DNA of 64,000 nucleotides from Minicystis rosea (GTDB taxonomy: Bacteria; Myxococcota_A; Polyangia; Polyangiales; Polyangiaceae), in the NCBI GenBank assembly GCA_001931535.1, contig CP016211.1, positions 11,702,377 to 11,766,376 on the forward strand. Reading direction: 5' to 3'. Positions within the stretch are counted from its first letter, which is position 1. Each line of letters starts with the position of its first letter. Made by a program: the position numbers and the translations under genes. This document shows positions 8,891 to 17,154 of the stretch, piece by piece. Under the pieces are notes generated by a model. That model did no database searches and had not been told where the DNA came from. It worked only from the letters and a program-made list of their open reading frames with translations.

Positions 8891-9406
8891 CTACGGCGAG
8901 AGGAAGTAGAGCGCCGTACAGCAGCTCTCTTTCAGGCCGCAGATGGGCATCGAGCCGTCGGTGCAGGTGCCGACTTCCTCGCCGTCCACGAGGCACCTGC
9001 ACTCGGCGCCGGTGCAGACCGATTTCACGTCGTGATCGGAGCAGGTGCCTGCGCAGGTGCAGGTGCCATCGGGGTGGTCGCACGACGTGGTCGTGCAGAT
9101 GGCGTCCGCGCAGAAGAGGTAGTTGCCGAAGGCGACGACGCAGGCGTCCTGTGTGTAGCAGCCCGACAGATCGGCGCGGTGCTCGCCGTAGCAGGCGGTG
9201 TAGGCAGCGATCTCGCTGCTGCAGGCGCTCTCGGCGGCGAGGGTGCGCGCGCAGGTGTCGAGGCAGGCAGTTTCGGGGGCGCAGGAAAAGGCGTGCTCCG
9301 CGGCACATTTCGCGACGCAGGTCGGGTCGGCCTCGGCAGACGACGTGTCATGGACGCAGCCGAGGAGCGTGCCGAGGGCCAAGACCGGGCAAAGGAAGCG
9401 CATCAT
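8891..9406 (-). CDS. Cys-rich secreted lipoprotein
   Basis: A 171-residue exported protein starting at tandem ATG codons (9406 and 9403), with a short signal and lipobox LLGC. The mature part holds more than 20 Cys, in spacings like CVAKCAAEH, CLDTCARTL and CTCAGTC, so a heavily disulfide-bonded extracellular module is expected. Cys-rich lipoproteins of this kind are frequent in myxobacteria and usually unassigned. The upstream GGTAGGGTGG can serve as ribosome site. A 13-residue upstream extension exists in frame but would spoil the signal peptide. Confidence 0.7.
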   Translation of the reverse strand: MMRFLCPVLALGTLLGCVHDTSSAEADPTCVAKCAAEHAFSCAPETACLDTCARTLAAESACSSEIAAYTACYGEHRADLSGCYTQDACVVAFGNYLFCADAICTTTSCDHPDGTCTCAGTCSDHDVKSVCTGAECRCLVDGEEVGTCTDGSMPICGLKESCCTALYFLSP

Positions 9407-9494
9407 CGGCCACCCTACCGAGCCCTTCGGCGAAGGTGGAGGCAACTCCGTGTCATGCGCGCGGCGCGGCGGCGTCGGAGCGCTTTCCTGCGAT

Positions 9495-9986
9495 TCAACC
9501 GGGATGGGCCTTGGCGTACTTCGCCAAGCCTTCGAGCGAGGCTTTGAACATCTTGCCGAAGATGGCGCGACCGATGGGATGCGCGAGCCGCATGGCCAGC
9601 GACGGGCGGTAATGGACCGTCCAGGTCACGCGACACGTACGATCACCGGTGCTCTCGATGACCATGTCTTCGAGCATGGCTTTCACGAAGGGGAGCGTGA
9701 TGGCGTAGATGTGGAACGAGAGGCGCTTGCCCGGCTCCCAGGCGAGGAAGCGCTCCTTCACCGTGAGCAGCTTGAGCTCGATCTCGCGCTCCGAGCCGAC
9801 ACCATGCGGCTCGCGCGACGTCCAGCGACAGGCGACGAAGTCTTGGAACCACTCCGTCTGTCGCTCGCCGGTGGCGAGGATCTCGAAGACCCTTTGGGCC
9901 GACGCCTCGATGGAAGCGGTGTTCGCGACGCGGTGAGGGGACGACTCGGTGAAGCTCAGGGGGACTGCTTCGACGTCGAACCACAT
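9495..9986 (-). CDS. SRPBCC (START/polyketide-cyclase fold) family protein
   Basis: A 163-residue cytosolic protein with the helix-grip pattern. An N-terminal strand leads into the helix SAQRVFEILATGERQTEW, then a set of strands (HGVGSEREIELKLL, RLSFHIYAITLPF, CRVTWTVHYRP), and a long C-terminal amphipathic helix ending LEGLAKYAKAHPG. Such proteins bind hydrophobic ligands in a central cavity; the ligand cannot be read from sequence. It is a single gene, 89 bp upstream of the Cys-rich lipoprotein gene on the same strand. Confidence 0.75.
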   Translation of the reverse strand: MWFDVEAVPLSFTESSPHRVANTASIEASAQRVFEILATGERQTEWFQDFVACRWTSREPHGVGSEREIELKLLTVKERFLAWEPGKRLSFHIYAITLPFVKAMLEDMVIESTGDRTCRVTWTVHYRPSLAMRLAHPIGRAIFGKMFKASLEGLAKYAKAHPG

Positions 9987-10041
9987 GCGTCTCAGCGTCG
10001 GACGGCCGGCCGCCGGCTGGCAAGGGAAAACGCTTTTGCGA

Positions 10042-12261
10042 TCAGCCCTTCGCCGGTGCGGCCGCGGGCTTCTTGTCTTTTTCGAGCGACAGATCGGCCA
10101 CGCCGTCTTGGAACTTGATGCGCGTCACCATGAGCTTCTCCTGCAGGGCCACGAGATCGATCGTGGCTTTGGAGAGCTTGTCGCTGATTTCGGCGAGCTT
10201 CTTCTCCAGATTGGACATGAGCGGGCCGGCCGTCTTCACGGCCTTGAGCGTCACCACCTGGGCGTGCAGCTCATCCATGCGCGCGCGGTATTCTTCCATC
10301 TGCTCGCGGGTCGTTTGGATCTGCTGCTCGGTGTTGGCCATGTCCTTGTGGAGCCGGAGCAGCTCGGTCACCGCCTGCTTGAGCGGGCCTTCGATGGCGG
10401 CCGAGGAGAGGTAGGCCGAGACCTGCTCCATCCCCACGTTCGAGCGGATGTCGGTGCTCTTGAAGAGCGGGGTCGACTCTTCGATCTCGAGCTCCGCCTT
10501 GCCTCCCGGCTCGACGTCGACGCGGAAGAGATAGGCCGCGCCCAACCGATCGCGCTTCTCGGGGCCCTTCGTCAGCTTGTAGCCCTCGCGCACGGTGTGC
10601 TTCACGTAGACGGTGGCGCGCTCGGCGAGGCGGTTGTTGAGGGTGAGCGTGCAGCGCTTGGTGTGCTGCACTTCGGTGGAGAAGACGCCGCGCTGCACGG
10701 TGAGGATGCGGGCGATGGAGTCGCGCTCGCCGTCCTTCTTTTCGACCACGATTTGCCGGTCGAGCGCGAAGGGGATGAACGCCACCGACTTCGCGGGGAT
10801 GGGCTCGCTCATGCCCTCGCCGATGAACTTGCCCTCGCCGAAGACGGTGACGGGACCGCTCTCCAGCGCGGACTCGGTGGGGTTCTTGATGCGCACGGCG
10901 CGGAAGGGATAGGTGCCGTTGCCGCGCGGGCTCTCGGCGTCGAAGAAGTAGACGACCTCGCCGTCGGTGTCGGTGCTCAGGATCGAGACCATCGCGGACG
11001 AGCCGCGGGGCACCGTCATGCGCGCCTTGGATTCGAAGTGCGAGGCGCCGATGGGATCGGAGCCCACGGCCTGCGCGGGGAGTTGGATCTCGGTCCTCAC
11101 GTCCGACGCGGGGGCCTCGGCGATGCTCACGCCGCCGTTCTTCCCCGCCTTCTCGCCGCTGCCCACGGCCACGATGCGGCTGGGATCGACGCCGTTGCGG
11201 ATGAGCTGCTCGCGGGCGCGATTGGCACGCTCGAGCGATGCACCGTATTTGTCGCCGTCGTGTTGATCGGCGTAACCCTCCACGACGAAGGTGTGGTTCG
11301 AGGACTGGATGGTGCGCGCCATGGTCTCCATTTGGTTGAGCGGCCGCGGCTCGGCCGGCTTGGCGTCGGCCGGCTTTTCCAGAGGACGCTCCGCGCGCAC
11401 GTTCCCAGCTGCGTGACCGCCGCCTCGTCCCGCGCCCGTGGGGACGGGCGCAGCCCGGGCGACGACCTCTTTGTCTTTCGCGATCCCGCTGGATTCCCGC
11501 TTCTTCGACGCACCGGCCGAGTCCCGCGGCGGCGCGATCGATCCGCTCGCGAGCACGTCGTCCGTGAGCTCGAACGCCATCCGCTGCTGCTGCTTCTGGG
11601 GCTGGCCTCCCATGGGCGCCTGCGCGGGCGTGCTCTGCCCGTACGTCGGGCCGCCCATCGGGGGCGCGTGGGCGAAGAGATCGTCTTGCCGCAGCGTCTC
11701 GCGCTGCACGAGGCGCACGGAGCGAAGATCGAAGCGGAACGAGAGCGCCGAGCTGGATCCGACGCCGAGCTGCACGTTCTGCCAGTCCTCGCCGGAGGTG
11801 TTGTCGACGATGGCCGAGGCTTGGAGGCTGACCTTGCCCTCCTTGCCGAGGACGATGCGGTAGCTCGGCTTCCACGAGGGCGCCTCGGTGACGTAGGAGA
11901 GGCGGAGATCGTGGGGCGTGGAGCCGTTGAGGGTGATCTTCATGTCGATGAGCCCCGTCGACGCGTCGTAGTTGTCGCCGTGACGCGCGCTGGTCGGATA
12001 GGCGACCGGCGCGGGCTCGCCCGTCTTCGCGTCCACCACGCTGAGCGACTTGAGGAAGTCATCGACCTTGTCGGCCGGCACCGCGAGGCTGAGCGAGCCC
12101 CCTTCGACGCGGGCCGTGCGCTCGAAATAGGCGATGCCGTTGCGATAAACGACGACGCGCCCGAGCGTGGTGTCGGAGTGGACGAAGCTCGATGTGGGCG
12201 CGCAGCCCGTCGCGAACGCGAGACAAGGCAATAGGCCACCGAGGATGAAGCGGTTTCTCAT
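10042..12261 (-). CDS. DUF4139 lipoprotein with inserted OmpA-like domain
   Basis: A 739-residue envelope protein. Signal peptide with lipobox ATGC (residues 17-20). The N-terminal DUF4139-type part begins VVVYRNGIAYFERTARVEG and continues with LRLSYVTEAPSWKPSYRIVL. A low-complexity Pro/Gln/Ala linker follows. An OmpA-like segment comes next (FVVEGYADQHD ... ANRAREQLIRNGVDPSRIV), the type of fold that binds the peptidoglycan peptide. The second half of the DUF4139 domain then resumes, and the protein ends in a coiled coil of about 100 residues and a Lys/Ala-rich tail. An OmpA-like module interrupting DUF4139 is unusual. It may link an outer-membrane protein to the wall; this is inference. ATG start with GAGGGATCC upstream. 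Confidence 0.78.
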   Translation of the reverse strand: MRNRFILGGLLPCLAFATGCAPTSSFVHSDTTLGRVVVYRNGIAYFERTARVEGGSLSLAVPADKVDDFLKSLSVVDAKTGEPAPVAYPTSARHGDNYDASTGLIDMKITLNGSTPHDLRLSYVTEAPSWKPSYRIVLGKEGKVSLQASAIVDNTSGEDWQNVQLGVGSSSALSFRFDLRSVRLVQRETLRQDDLFAHAPPMGGPTYGQSTPAQAPMGGQPQKQQQRMAFELTDDVLASGSIAPPRDSAGASKKRESSGIAKDKEVVARAAPVPTGAGRGGGHAAGNVRAERPLEKPADAKPAEPRPLNQMETMARTIQSSNHTFVVEGYADQHDGDKYGASLERANRAREQLIRNGVDPSRIVAVGSGEKAGKNGGVSIAEAPASDVRTEIQLPAQAVGSDPIGASHFESKARMTVPRGSSAMVSILSTDTDGEVVYFFDAESPRGNGTYPFRAVRIKNPTESALESGPVTVFGEGKFIGEGMSEPIPAKSVAFIPFALDRQIVVEKKDGERDSIARILTVQRGVFSTEVQHTKRCTLTLNNRLAERATVYVKHTVREGYKLTKGPEKRDRLGAAYLFRVDVEPGGKAELEIEESTPLFKSTDIRSNVGMEQVSAYLSSAAIEGPLKQAVTELLRLHKDMANTEQQIQTTREQMEEYRARMDELHAQVVTLKAVKTAGPLMSNLEKKLAEISDKLSKATIDLVALQEKLMVTRIKFQDGVADLSLEKDKKPAAAPAKG

Positions 12262-13432
12262 GGGGATCCCTCGACGAGGAAAGAGGCTCAGCCTGAGACG
12301 AACGGCCGTGCCATCGGATCCCTTACAGGGGAGAAGTCTTTGGCAGGACCGTGGCACCGGCCGGCCGGCGGCCTCCATCGCGGCGACGACGCGGTAGGGG
12401 GCCGAAGGGTCGCGTTACGTCGCCCGTGGATCCCGCCGGGCCCTGGGCGGCTCTCATCAATCCTTGCTGACGAAGTCCCGCGGCGCGTTCCAGCACGGGA
12501 CCCACCGCCGAATCCTCGAGGGAGAAGGACGTTATGCCAGGACAACCGCCGTCCATTTTCGACGCCGGTTGTTCCCATCTCGGGACGAGGGGTGTGCAGC
12601 GCGTACGAAGGTTGTTCGAGGATCGATCCAAGTGAGGATGGCGGTGCGCAGCTCATGTCCCGTGTCGGACCTGGGGGCGGCAACGTGATCATGGCCTGTC
12701 CCGGCGCCGGAACGACCTGCGGTCACCGTGAGCGACCGTTGTTCCACGCCGGAACAGCCCTCGTCGCCGCGCCCTGAGCGGAGGATGTTCCCGTGCGCGC
12801 GTGACGTCCTGCCGTTGCTGCGGCTCGTCCTGGAGCCGGAGCAGGGACTGCAACGAATGACGACGTTGTTCTGCCGCCGGAACAGGGGACGCAAAGCGTG
12901 AGCAGAGGTTGTTCCGGCGCCGGAACAGGGTGCGCACAGCGTGAGCAGAGGTTGTTCCGGCGGGCCAACCTGCGTCGAGGCGTGGATGGACGTCGCATGG
13001 GCGGTGGAAAACGCTCGCTCGCCGGTCACGCGCGGACGTCGTGGAATCGGCCGGAGCCCGTCGGCGTTCACGGCCCTCGAACCCGCGACCCATGCTCGGA
13101 GCACCGAAAAGAACAGGCCCGCGAGGGCGCGAGGATGCGGCGGATGCCTTGCGCACGATCGCGCGCTTCGATGGGGAGACCGACGATCTTCGCAGCGAGA
13201 GGCTTCGCGCCGCGGGGGATACGGCCGCGAGAGAGGTTGGCGTCGTTGGTCATGCGCATGACGTCGACGGCGCGCGGCGACGGCGCGGCGCGATCGGTGC
13301 GGAGACGTGATGCGAGCGCGTGGTGCGGTGCAGGCAATCGCTTCATACGAAATTCCCCGTGCGAGAGCGCGCAAACCGCAGCGCTCCGCGCGCTCTTTCT
13401 CGACGGCGCGTGCCTGGATAGGATGCCCCGAG
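12262..13432. other. 1.17-kb divergent intergenic region
   Basis: No convincing gene. The longer open frames here have no start context and no recognisable domain, and they run through the repeat array at 12568-12993. The region separates two divergent lipoprotein genes and must hold both promoters; none could be located with confidence. Confidence 0.6.
12568..12993. repeat. About ten degenerate 43-bp repeats with palindromic core
   Basis: Units start near 12568, 12611, 12654, 12695, 12738, 12784, 12822, 12865, 12908 and 12951, most spaced exactly 43 bp. The best copies (12865 and 12908) open with GTTGTTC and carry GGAACAGGG, then a GTGAGCAGAG end. The core GTTCCGGCGCCGGAAC (12911-12926) is a perfect 16-bp palindrome. 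Copies diverge towards the left, but the spacing holds. The last unit is partial. Confidence 0.8.
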
Positions 13433-15502
13433 GTGAAGGCACGCATTCTTGGGCTCTCGATCCCGATCGCGCTCGTCCTCGCGGCGTGCTCGTCGCGCAG
13501 CAACGGCGGCGCGGATGCCGGCGCGCCCACGCCGGTGGACTCCGCGACCACCGCGCCGGCGACGCCGGCGGCGTCCGCGAATGCGCCGTCCGCGCCCGCC
13601 GCGCTCGTGCGTGAAGGCAACGTGGTCGCGCGCAAGCCTGCGGGGGATGGGCTCTACATCGTCGACGAGGATCACCGCGCCGTCCGCATCGTCGCGCTCC
13701 CGTTCGATCCGGCGGCCAAGGCGCGCGCCGTCGACATGCCGGGTGCGCCCGCGCAGATCGTGGCGCTCGCCGATCGCGTGCTCGTCACCGTCCGCGATCC
13801 CGGGCTCCTCCTCGTCTTCCGCCCCGATGCCGCGGCCGGCCTCGTCGAGGTTGGGCGCGTGGCGCTCCCGGCCGATGCGTGGGGGCTCGGCGTCAGCGCC
13901 GATGGCGCGACGGCGATCGTCACCTCCGCGTGGACGCATCAGGTCTCGGCGATCGATCTCGGGAAGCTCGAGAAACGATGGTCCGTCGACGTGGCGCGCG
14001 AGCCGCGCGGCGTCGTCCTGCGCGGCGGCGCGGCGTACGTCACGCACCTCGTCGGCGCGGCGCTGACACGCATCGACGGGCTCGCGGCGCCCGCGCCCAC
14101 GGTGAAGCGCGTCGACCTTCCGGCGAGCTCCCTGCGCGCTCCCTCCGGGCGCGCGCTCCATGCGGCGCTCGGTTATGCGGCGACGCTCTCGGACGATGGA
14201 TCGCGGCTCTTCGTCGCGCGGCACGCGCTCGGCGCGATGGGCAAGGAGGCGTGGTTCGGGGCGTCGACCGTCGACGTGCTCCTCACCGAGAACGACGCGC
14301 CGCTCGCGCCCAAGCACTTCGGCAAGCTCCCGTTCCTGCGCGCCGATCGCGGCAAGGAGGGGGCGGACGTCGCGCTCCCCGGCGGCCCGCTCGCGCCGTT
14401 CACGCAGCCGCGCGCGATCGTGTACCGCAAGCGCACGCAGACGATCCTCGTCGCGGGCGAGGGCGACGATCGCGTGGTCGAGCTCGACGCCGTCTCCCTC
14501 GATCCGACGCTCGCGGTGCTCCGCTCGTACGAGGTCGGCGGCGGGCACAACCCGGCGCTGCCCATCGCCTCGACGTGCGCGGCGCCCGCGGGGCTCGCGC
14601 TCTCCGACGACGAGTCGACCGCGTGGGTCTTCTGTCGCGCCACCTACGATCTCGCGGAAATCAAGCTCGCGCCCGATCCCACGGCGCCCGTCACCGCGCC
14701 CGCGGTCCCGCGCGTCGCCCACCTCGCGGACGATCCCATCGACGCCAACACCAACGTCGGCCGCCGCCTCTTCTACAGCGCCTCCGAGCCGGTCTCGAGC
14801 GGCGGGATGGCGTGCGCCGGTTGCCACCCCGAGGGGCGCGACGACGGCTTCACGTGGCACGAGGCGAAGTTCAACACGCAGAGCGGCACGAGCACGAACT
14901 TCGTCGGCAACCCCGAGCAGGTGCCCGACGAGGAGCGCGTGAAGGGCTACCCGCGCCGCACACCGATGCTCGCCGGGCGCGTCGAGTCCAATGGGCCTTA
15001 CGGCTGGCACGCCGAGAGCCCCGATCTCGCCGATCGCCTCGCGCACGGCTTCTCCCTGCATCGCTGGGGAGGCATGCCGAAGCACGAGCCCGGCAACCTC
15101 ACGGCGCGCAGCGGGCCCATCGCTTCGTTCCTGCGCCGCGGCCTCGTGCCTCCGCCGCGCGACGTCCATCCGCCCACGCCCGAGGAGGAGCGCGGTCGCG
15201 TCGTCTTCAACAGCGAAGAAGCACAGTGCGCGCGCTGCCACGTGCCCGCGAGCGAGTACACCGATCGCGTCGCCTATCGCCTCACGCCGCTGCCCAAGCG
15301 CGACGACTTCGACGACGAGGACGATCAGCGCTTCAAGACGCCTTCGCTCCGCTTCGTCGGTGGCCGCGGCCCGCTCTTCCACGACGGGAGCGCGGCCTCG
15401 CTCGAGGAGCTCGTGGAGAAGAACAACGATCGCATGGGCAAGACCCAGCACCTCCGCAAGGAAGACCGCGCCGCGCTCGTCGCCTTCTTGAGGACGCTAT
15501 GA
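13433..15502 (+). CDS. Lipoprotein with beta-propeller and di-haem cytochrome c (MauG/CcpA-like) parts
   Basis: A 689-residue exported protein. GTG start at 13433 gives a signal with lipobox LAAC, then an Ala/Pro/Thr linker. The first ~430 residues contain repeated propeller-like strands (LVTVRDPGLLLVFRP, GLGVSADGATAIVTS, YAATLSDDGSRLFVARH, RTQTILVAGEGDDRVVELD). The C-terminal part has two haem-c sites, CAGCH (about 461-465) and CARCH (about 600-604), as in di-haem peroxidases and MauG relatives. Periplasmic redox function is likely; substrate unknown. Its stop overlaps the next start (ATGA), so the two are coupled. Confidence 0.8.
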   Translation: MKARILGLSIPIALVLAACSSRSNGGADAGAPTPVDSATTAPATPAASANAPSAPAALVREGNVVARKPAGDGLYIVDEDHRAVRIVALPFDPAAKARAVDMPGAPAQIVALADRVLVTVRDPGLLLVFRPDAAAGLVEVGRVALPADAWGLGVSADGATAIVTSAWTHQVSAIDLGKLEKRWSVDVAREPRGVVLRGGAAYVTHLVGAALTRIDGLAAPAPTVKRVDLPASSLRAPSGRALHAALGYAATLSDDGSRLFVARHALGAMGKEAWFGASTVDVLLTENDAPLAPKHFGKLPFLRADRGKEGADVALPGGPLAPFTQPRAIVYRKRTQTILVAGEGDDRVVELDAVSLDPTLAVLRSYEVGGGHNPALPIASTCAAPAGLALSDDESTAWVFCRATYDLAEIKLAPDPTAPVTAPAVPRVAHLADDPIDANTNVGRRLFYSASEPVSSGGMACAGCHPEGRDDGFTWHEAKFNTQSGTSTNFVGNPEQVPDEERVKGYPRRTPMLAGRVESNGPYGWHAESPDLADRLAHGFSLHRWGGMPKHEPGNLTARSGPIASFLRRGLVPPPRDVHPPTPEEERGRVVFNSEEAQCARCHVPASEYTDRVAYRLTPLPKRDDFDDEDDQRFKTPSLRFVGGRGPLFHDGSAASLEELVEKNNDRMGKTQHLRKEDRAALVAFLRTL

Positions 15503-15978
15503 AACGCCTTCTCTTCGTGCTCCCGCTCGCCGTCGCGCTCGCCCCTTCGCCCGCCGCGAGCCAGCCCGCCTCCGGCGAGGAGCGCCCGCTCGCGTCGATG
15601 CCGATCCCCACCGAGAAATCGCCCACGCCCAAGCCGAGCGAATGGGCCAACGCGCCGCGCGTGAGCCCGACGCGTCGCGGCCCCGCGGCGGCCGACTGTC
15701 GCTCGTATCTGCTCCGCGAGTGGCTGCGGGTGCGTTGCTCGGGGGAGATCTTCGCGCTGTCGATGCTCGGCGGCGATCAGGATGGCCTGGCCTTCTGGAT
15801 CGATCCCGCCACGAAGGACGGCGAGGTCCTCATGCCTCTTCGTCGCGGCGGCCGTCACGTGGTGCAGCTCTGGAAGGCCGGTAAAGACGCGGCCGGCGAG
15901 TTCACGCCGGAGCCGCTCCTCGTCGTGCAACAACATTGGATCGACGGCGCTCCCGCGCCCGCGGTCACGCTTTTCTAG
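15499..15978 (+). CDS. Small secreted protein coupled to the di-haem cytochrome
   Basis: A 159-residue protein with a clean Sec signal (MKRLLFVLPLAVALAPSPAAS). A Pro-rich spacer follows, then a compact domain with CRSYLLREWLRVRCSGE, whose two Cys could form a disulfide, and strands GLAFWIDPATKDGEVLMPL and GRHVVQLWKAG. The start overlaps the upstream stop by 4 bp (ATGA), so it is made with the cytochrome protein and probably assists it or the next gene product. No family recognised. Confidence 0.72.
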   Translation: MKRLLFVLPLAVALAPSPAASQPASGEERPLASMPIPTEKSPTPKPSEWANAPRVSPTRRGPAAADCRSYLLREWLRVRCSGEIFALSMLGGDQDGLAFWIDPATKDGEVLMPLRRGGRHVVQLWKAGKDAAGEFTPEPLLVVQQHWIDGAPAPAVTLF

Positions 15979-16001
15979 CATCGAAGAAGGTCGAACAAGC
16001 C

Positions 16002-16843
16002 ATGTCCCATCGCGCTCCCATTGCCATTCTCGTCACGACCCTCCTCGGTTGCTCCGCGCCGCCGCCGCCCGCGCCGCCTCCGCTGCCGACCGCCGCCCCG
16101 GAGGCGAGCGCGGCGAAGCCCGCGCCCACCGCGGAGGCCTCCGCAGCGCCTGCTCCCACGCCCACGGCCGCGCCCACCGCGGAGGCGAGCGCGCCGAAGA
16201 ACCCTTGCCCGAGGGCATGGCCTTCATCCCCGGCGGCGAGTTCATCTACGGCCGCACGTCCAAAGAGAAGGTGAAGGTCGAAGTCAAACCCTACTGTCTC
16301 GACATCACCGAGGTCCCCACCGACGCGTACATGGCCTGTGTGAAGTCGGGCAAATGCGACAACACCCGTCTCACGGTCTGTGATCCTTCCACGGCGGGCA
16401 AGGACGATCGCGGGAAGCTGCCCATGGTCTGCGTCGATTTCCCGCAGGCCGAGCGATATTGCGCCGCGCAGGACAAGCGCCTTCCCTCCACCGAAGAATG
16501 GGAGTGGGCGGCCCGCGGCGCCAATGCCGAGTCCGAGCACCCGTGGGGCAAGGACGATATCGGCGATCAAGTCTGCTGGTCCGGCAAGAACAAGCGCGAG
16601 CTCCCCTGCGAGGTCGGCGCCTTCCCCAAGGGCCAGAGCCCGCAGGGCGTGCAGGATCTCATCGGCGGCGTCTTCGAGTGGACCACCTCCAAGGCCGATC
16701 CGAGCAGCGGTATCCGCTACGTGCGCGGCGGGAGCTGGAAGGATGGAGACAAGTCGCTGTTCACCGTGCAGCGACATGGCGTGTTCAAGCCCACGTACCG
16801 TTGCGGGTTCGTCGGTATCCGCTGCGCCAAGGCGCTGCCCTGA
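16002..16843 (+). pseudogene. SUMF1/FGE-domain lipoprotein, frameshifted
   Basis: Two parts in different frames. The first (from ATG 16002) has a signal peptide with lipobox LLGC and an Ala/Pro/Thr linker ending near APK at 16199. The second resumes one frame back with EEPLPEGMAFIPGGEF and runs to 16843 as a full SUMF1/formylglycine-enzyme-like domain: YCLDITEVP, FPQAERYCAAQDKRLPS, EWEWAARG, GGVFEWT, YVRGGSW, FVGIRCAK. A one-base insertion (or two-base loss) near 16190-16200 explains it. It may be a real mutation or a sequencing error; no slippery heptamer for programmed shifting was seen. Third gene of the cytochrome operon, 23 bp downstream. These domains are often binding or catalytic modules of unknown target; the FGE copper-site Cys pair was not confirmed. 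Confidence 0.7.
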
Positions 16844-16888
16844 TGACGTCACATGCTTCGTGTAGCCATTGAGCGCATGTGAGGGACG

Positions 16889-16920
16889 GCAGTATGTTCG
16901 AGCACGCTCGAACATACTGC
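16889..16920. repeat. Perfect 15-bp inverted repeat
   Basis: GCAGTATGTTCGAGC and its exact complement are separated by two bases. It lies 46 bp after the SUMF1 gene in a 311-bp gap that otherwise shows nothing I can call. It may be a hairpin terminator without a T-tract, or a protein-binding palindrome. Confidence 0.75.
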
Positions 16921-17140
16921 GAGCGCGCTCCAGCGTGGCATTTCGGCCCGCTCTCCTCTCGCACACGGAACGAAGATGTGCGCTTTGACACGCGTCATGT
17001 GACAGAGCGGTGTCGCTTCTGTGGTTTGCCCAACGAGACGGCGTCGATATCAGATCGCCGAGCCTGGATATAAGGTCGACAAGCGACCAAAAGCTCTACA
17101 ACGTCACCGTGCGGCCGCTCGAACGCGGTGGCATCGTCGC

Positions 17141-17146
17141 AAGGAG
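17141..17146 (+). promoter_or_regulatory. Ribosome site fixing a TTG start
   Basis: AAGGAG lies 8 bp before TTG at 17155. That start alone yields an intact lipoprotein signal. Confidence 0.75.
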
Positions 17147-17154
17147 CTTAGTCA

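Noticed and set aside
9949..12234. Plus-strand frame of 761 codons
   Set aside because: Exactly opposite the DUF4139 gene; His/Arg/Gly/Leu-rich sequence typical of antisense frames in high-GC DNA.
12568..12993. The 43-bp repeats as a CRISPR array
   Set aside because: No unique spacers alternate with a constant repeat; the whole unit is degenerate and the conserved part is a palindrome. No cas genes are present.
12532..13635. Minus-strand frame of 367 codons as a gene
   Set aside because: It runs through the 43-bp repeat array and gives Ser/Arg/Thr-rich non-homologous sequence without a ribosome site.
16889..16920. LexA/SOS box
   Set aside because: The palindrome does not match the GAACNNNNGTTC-type core; a general operator or terminator is as likely.
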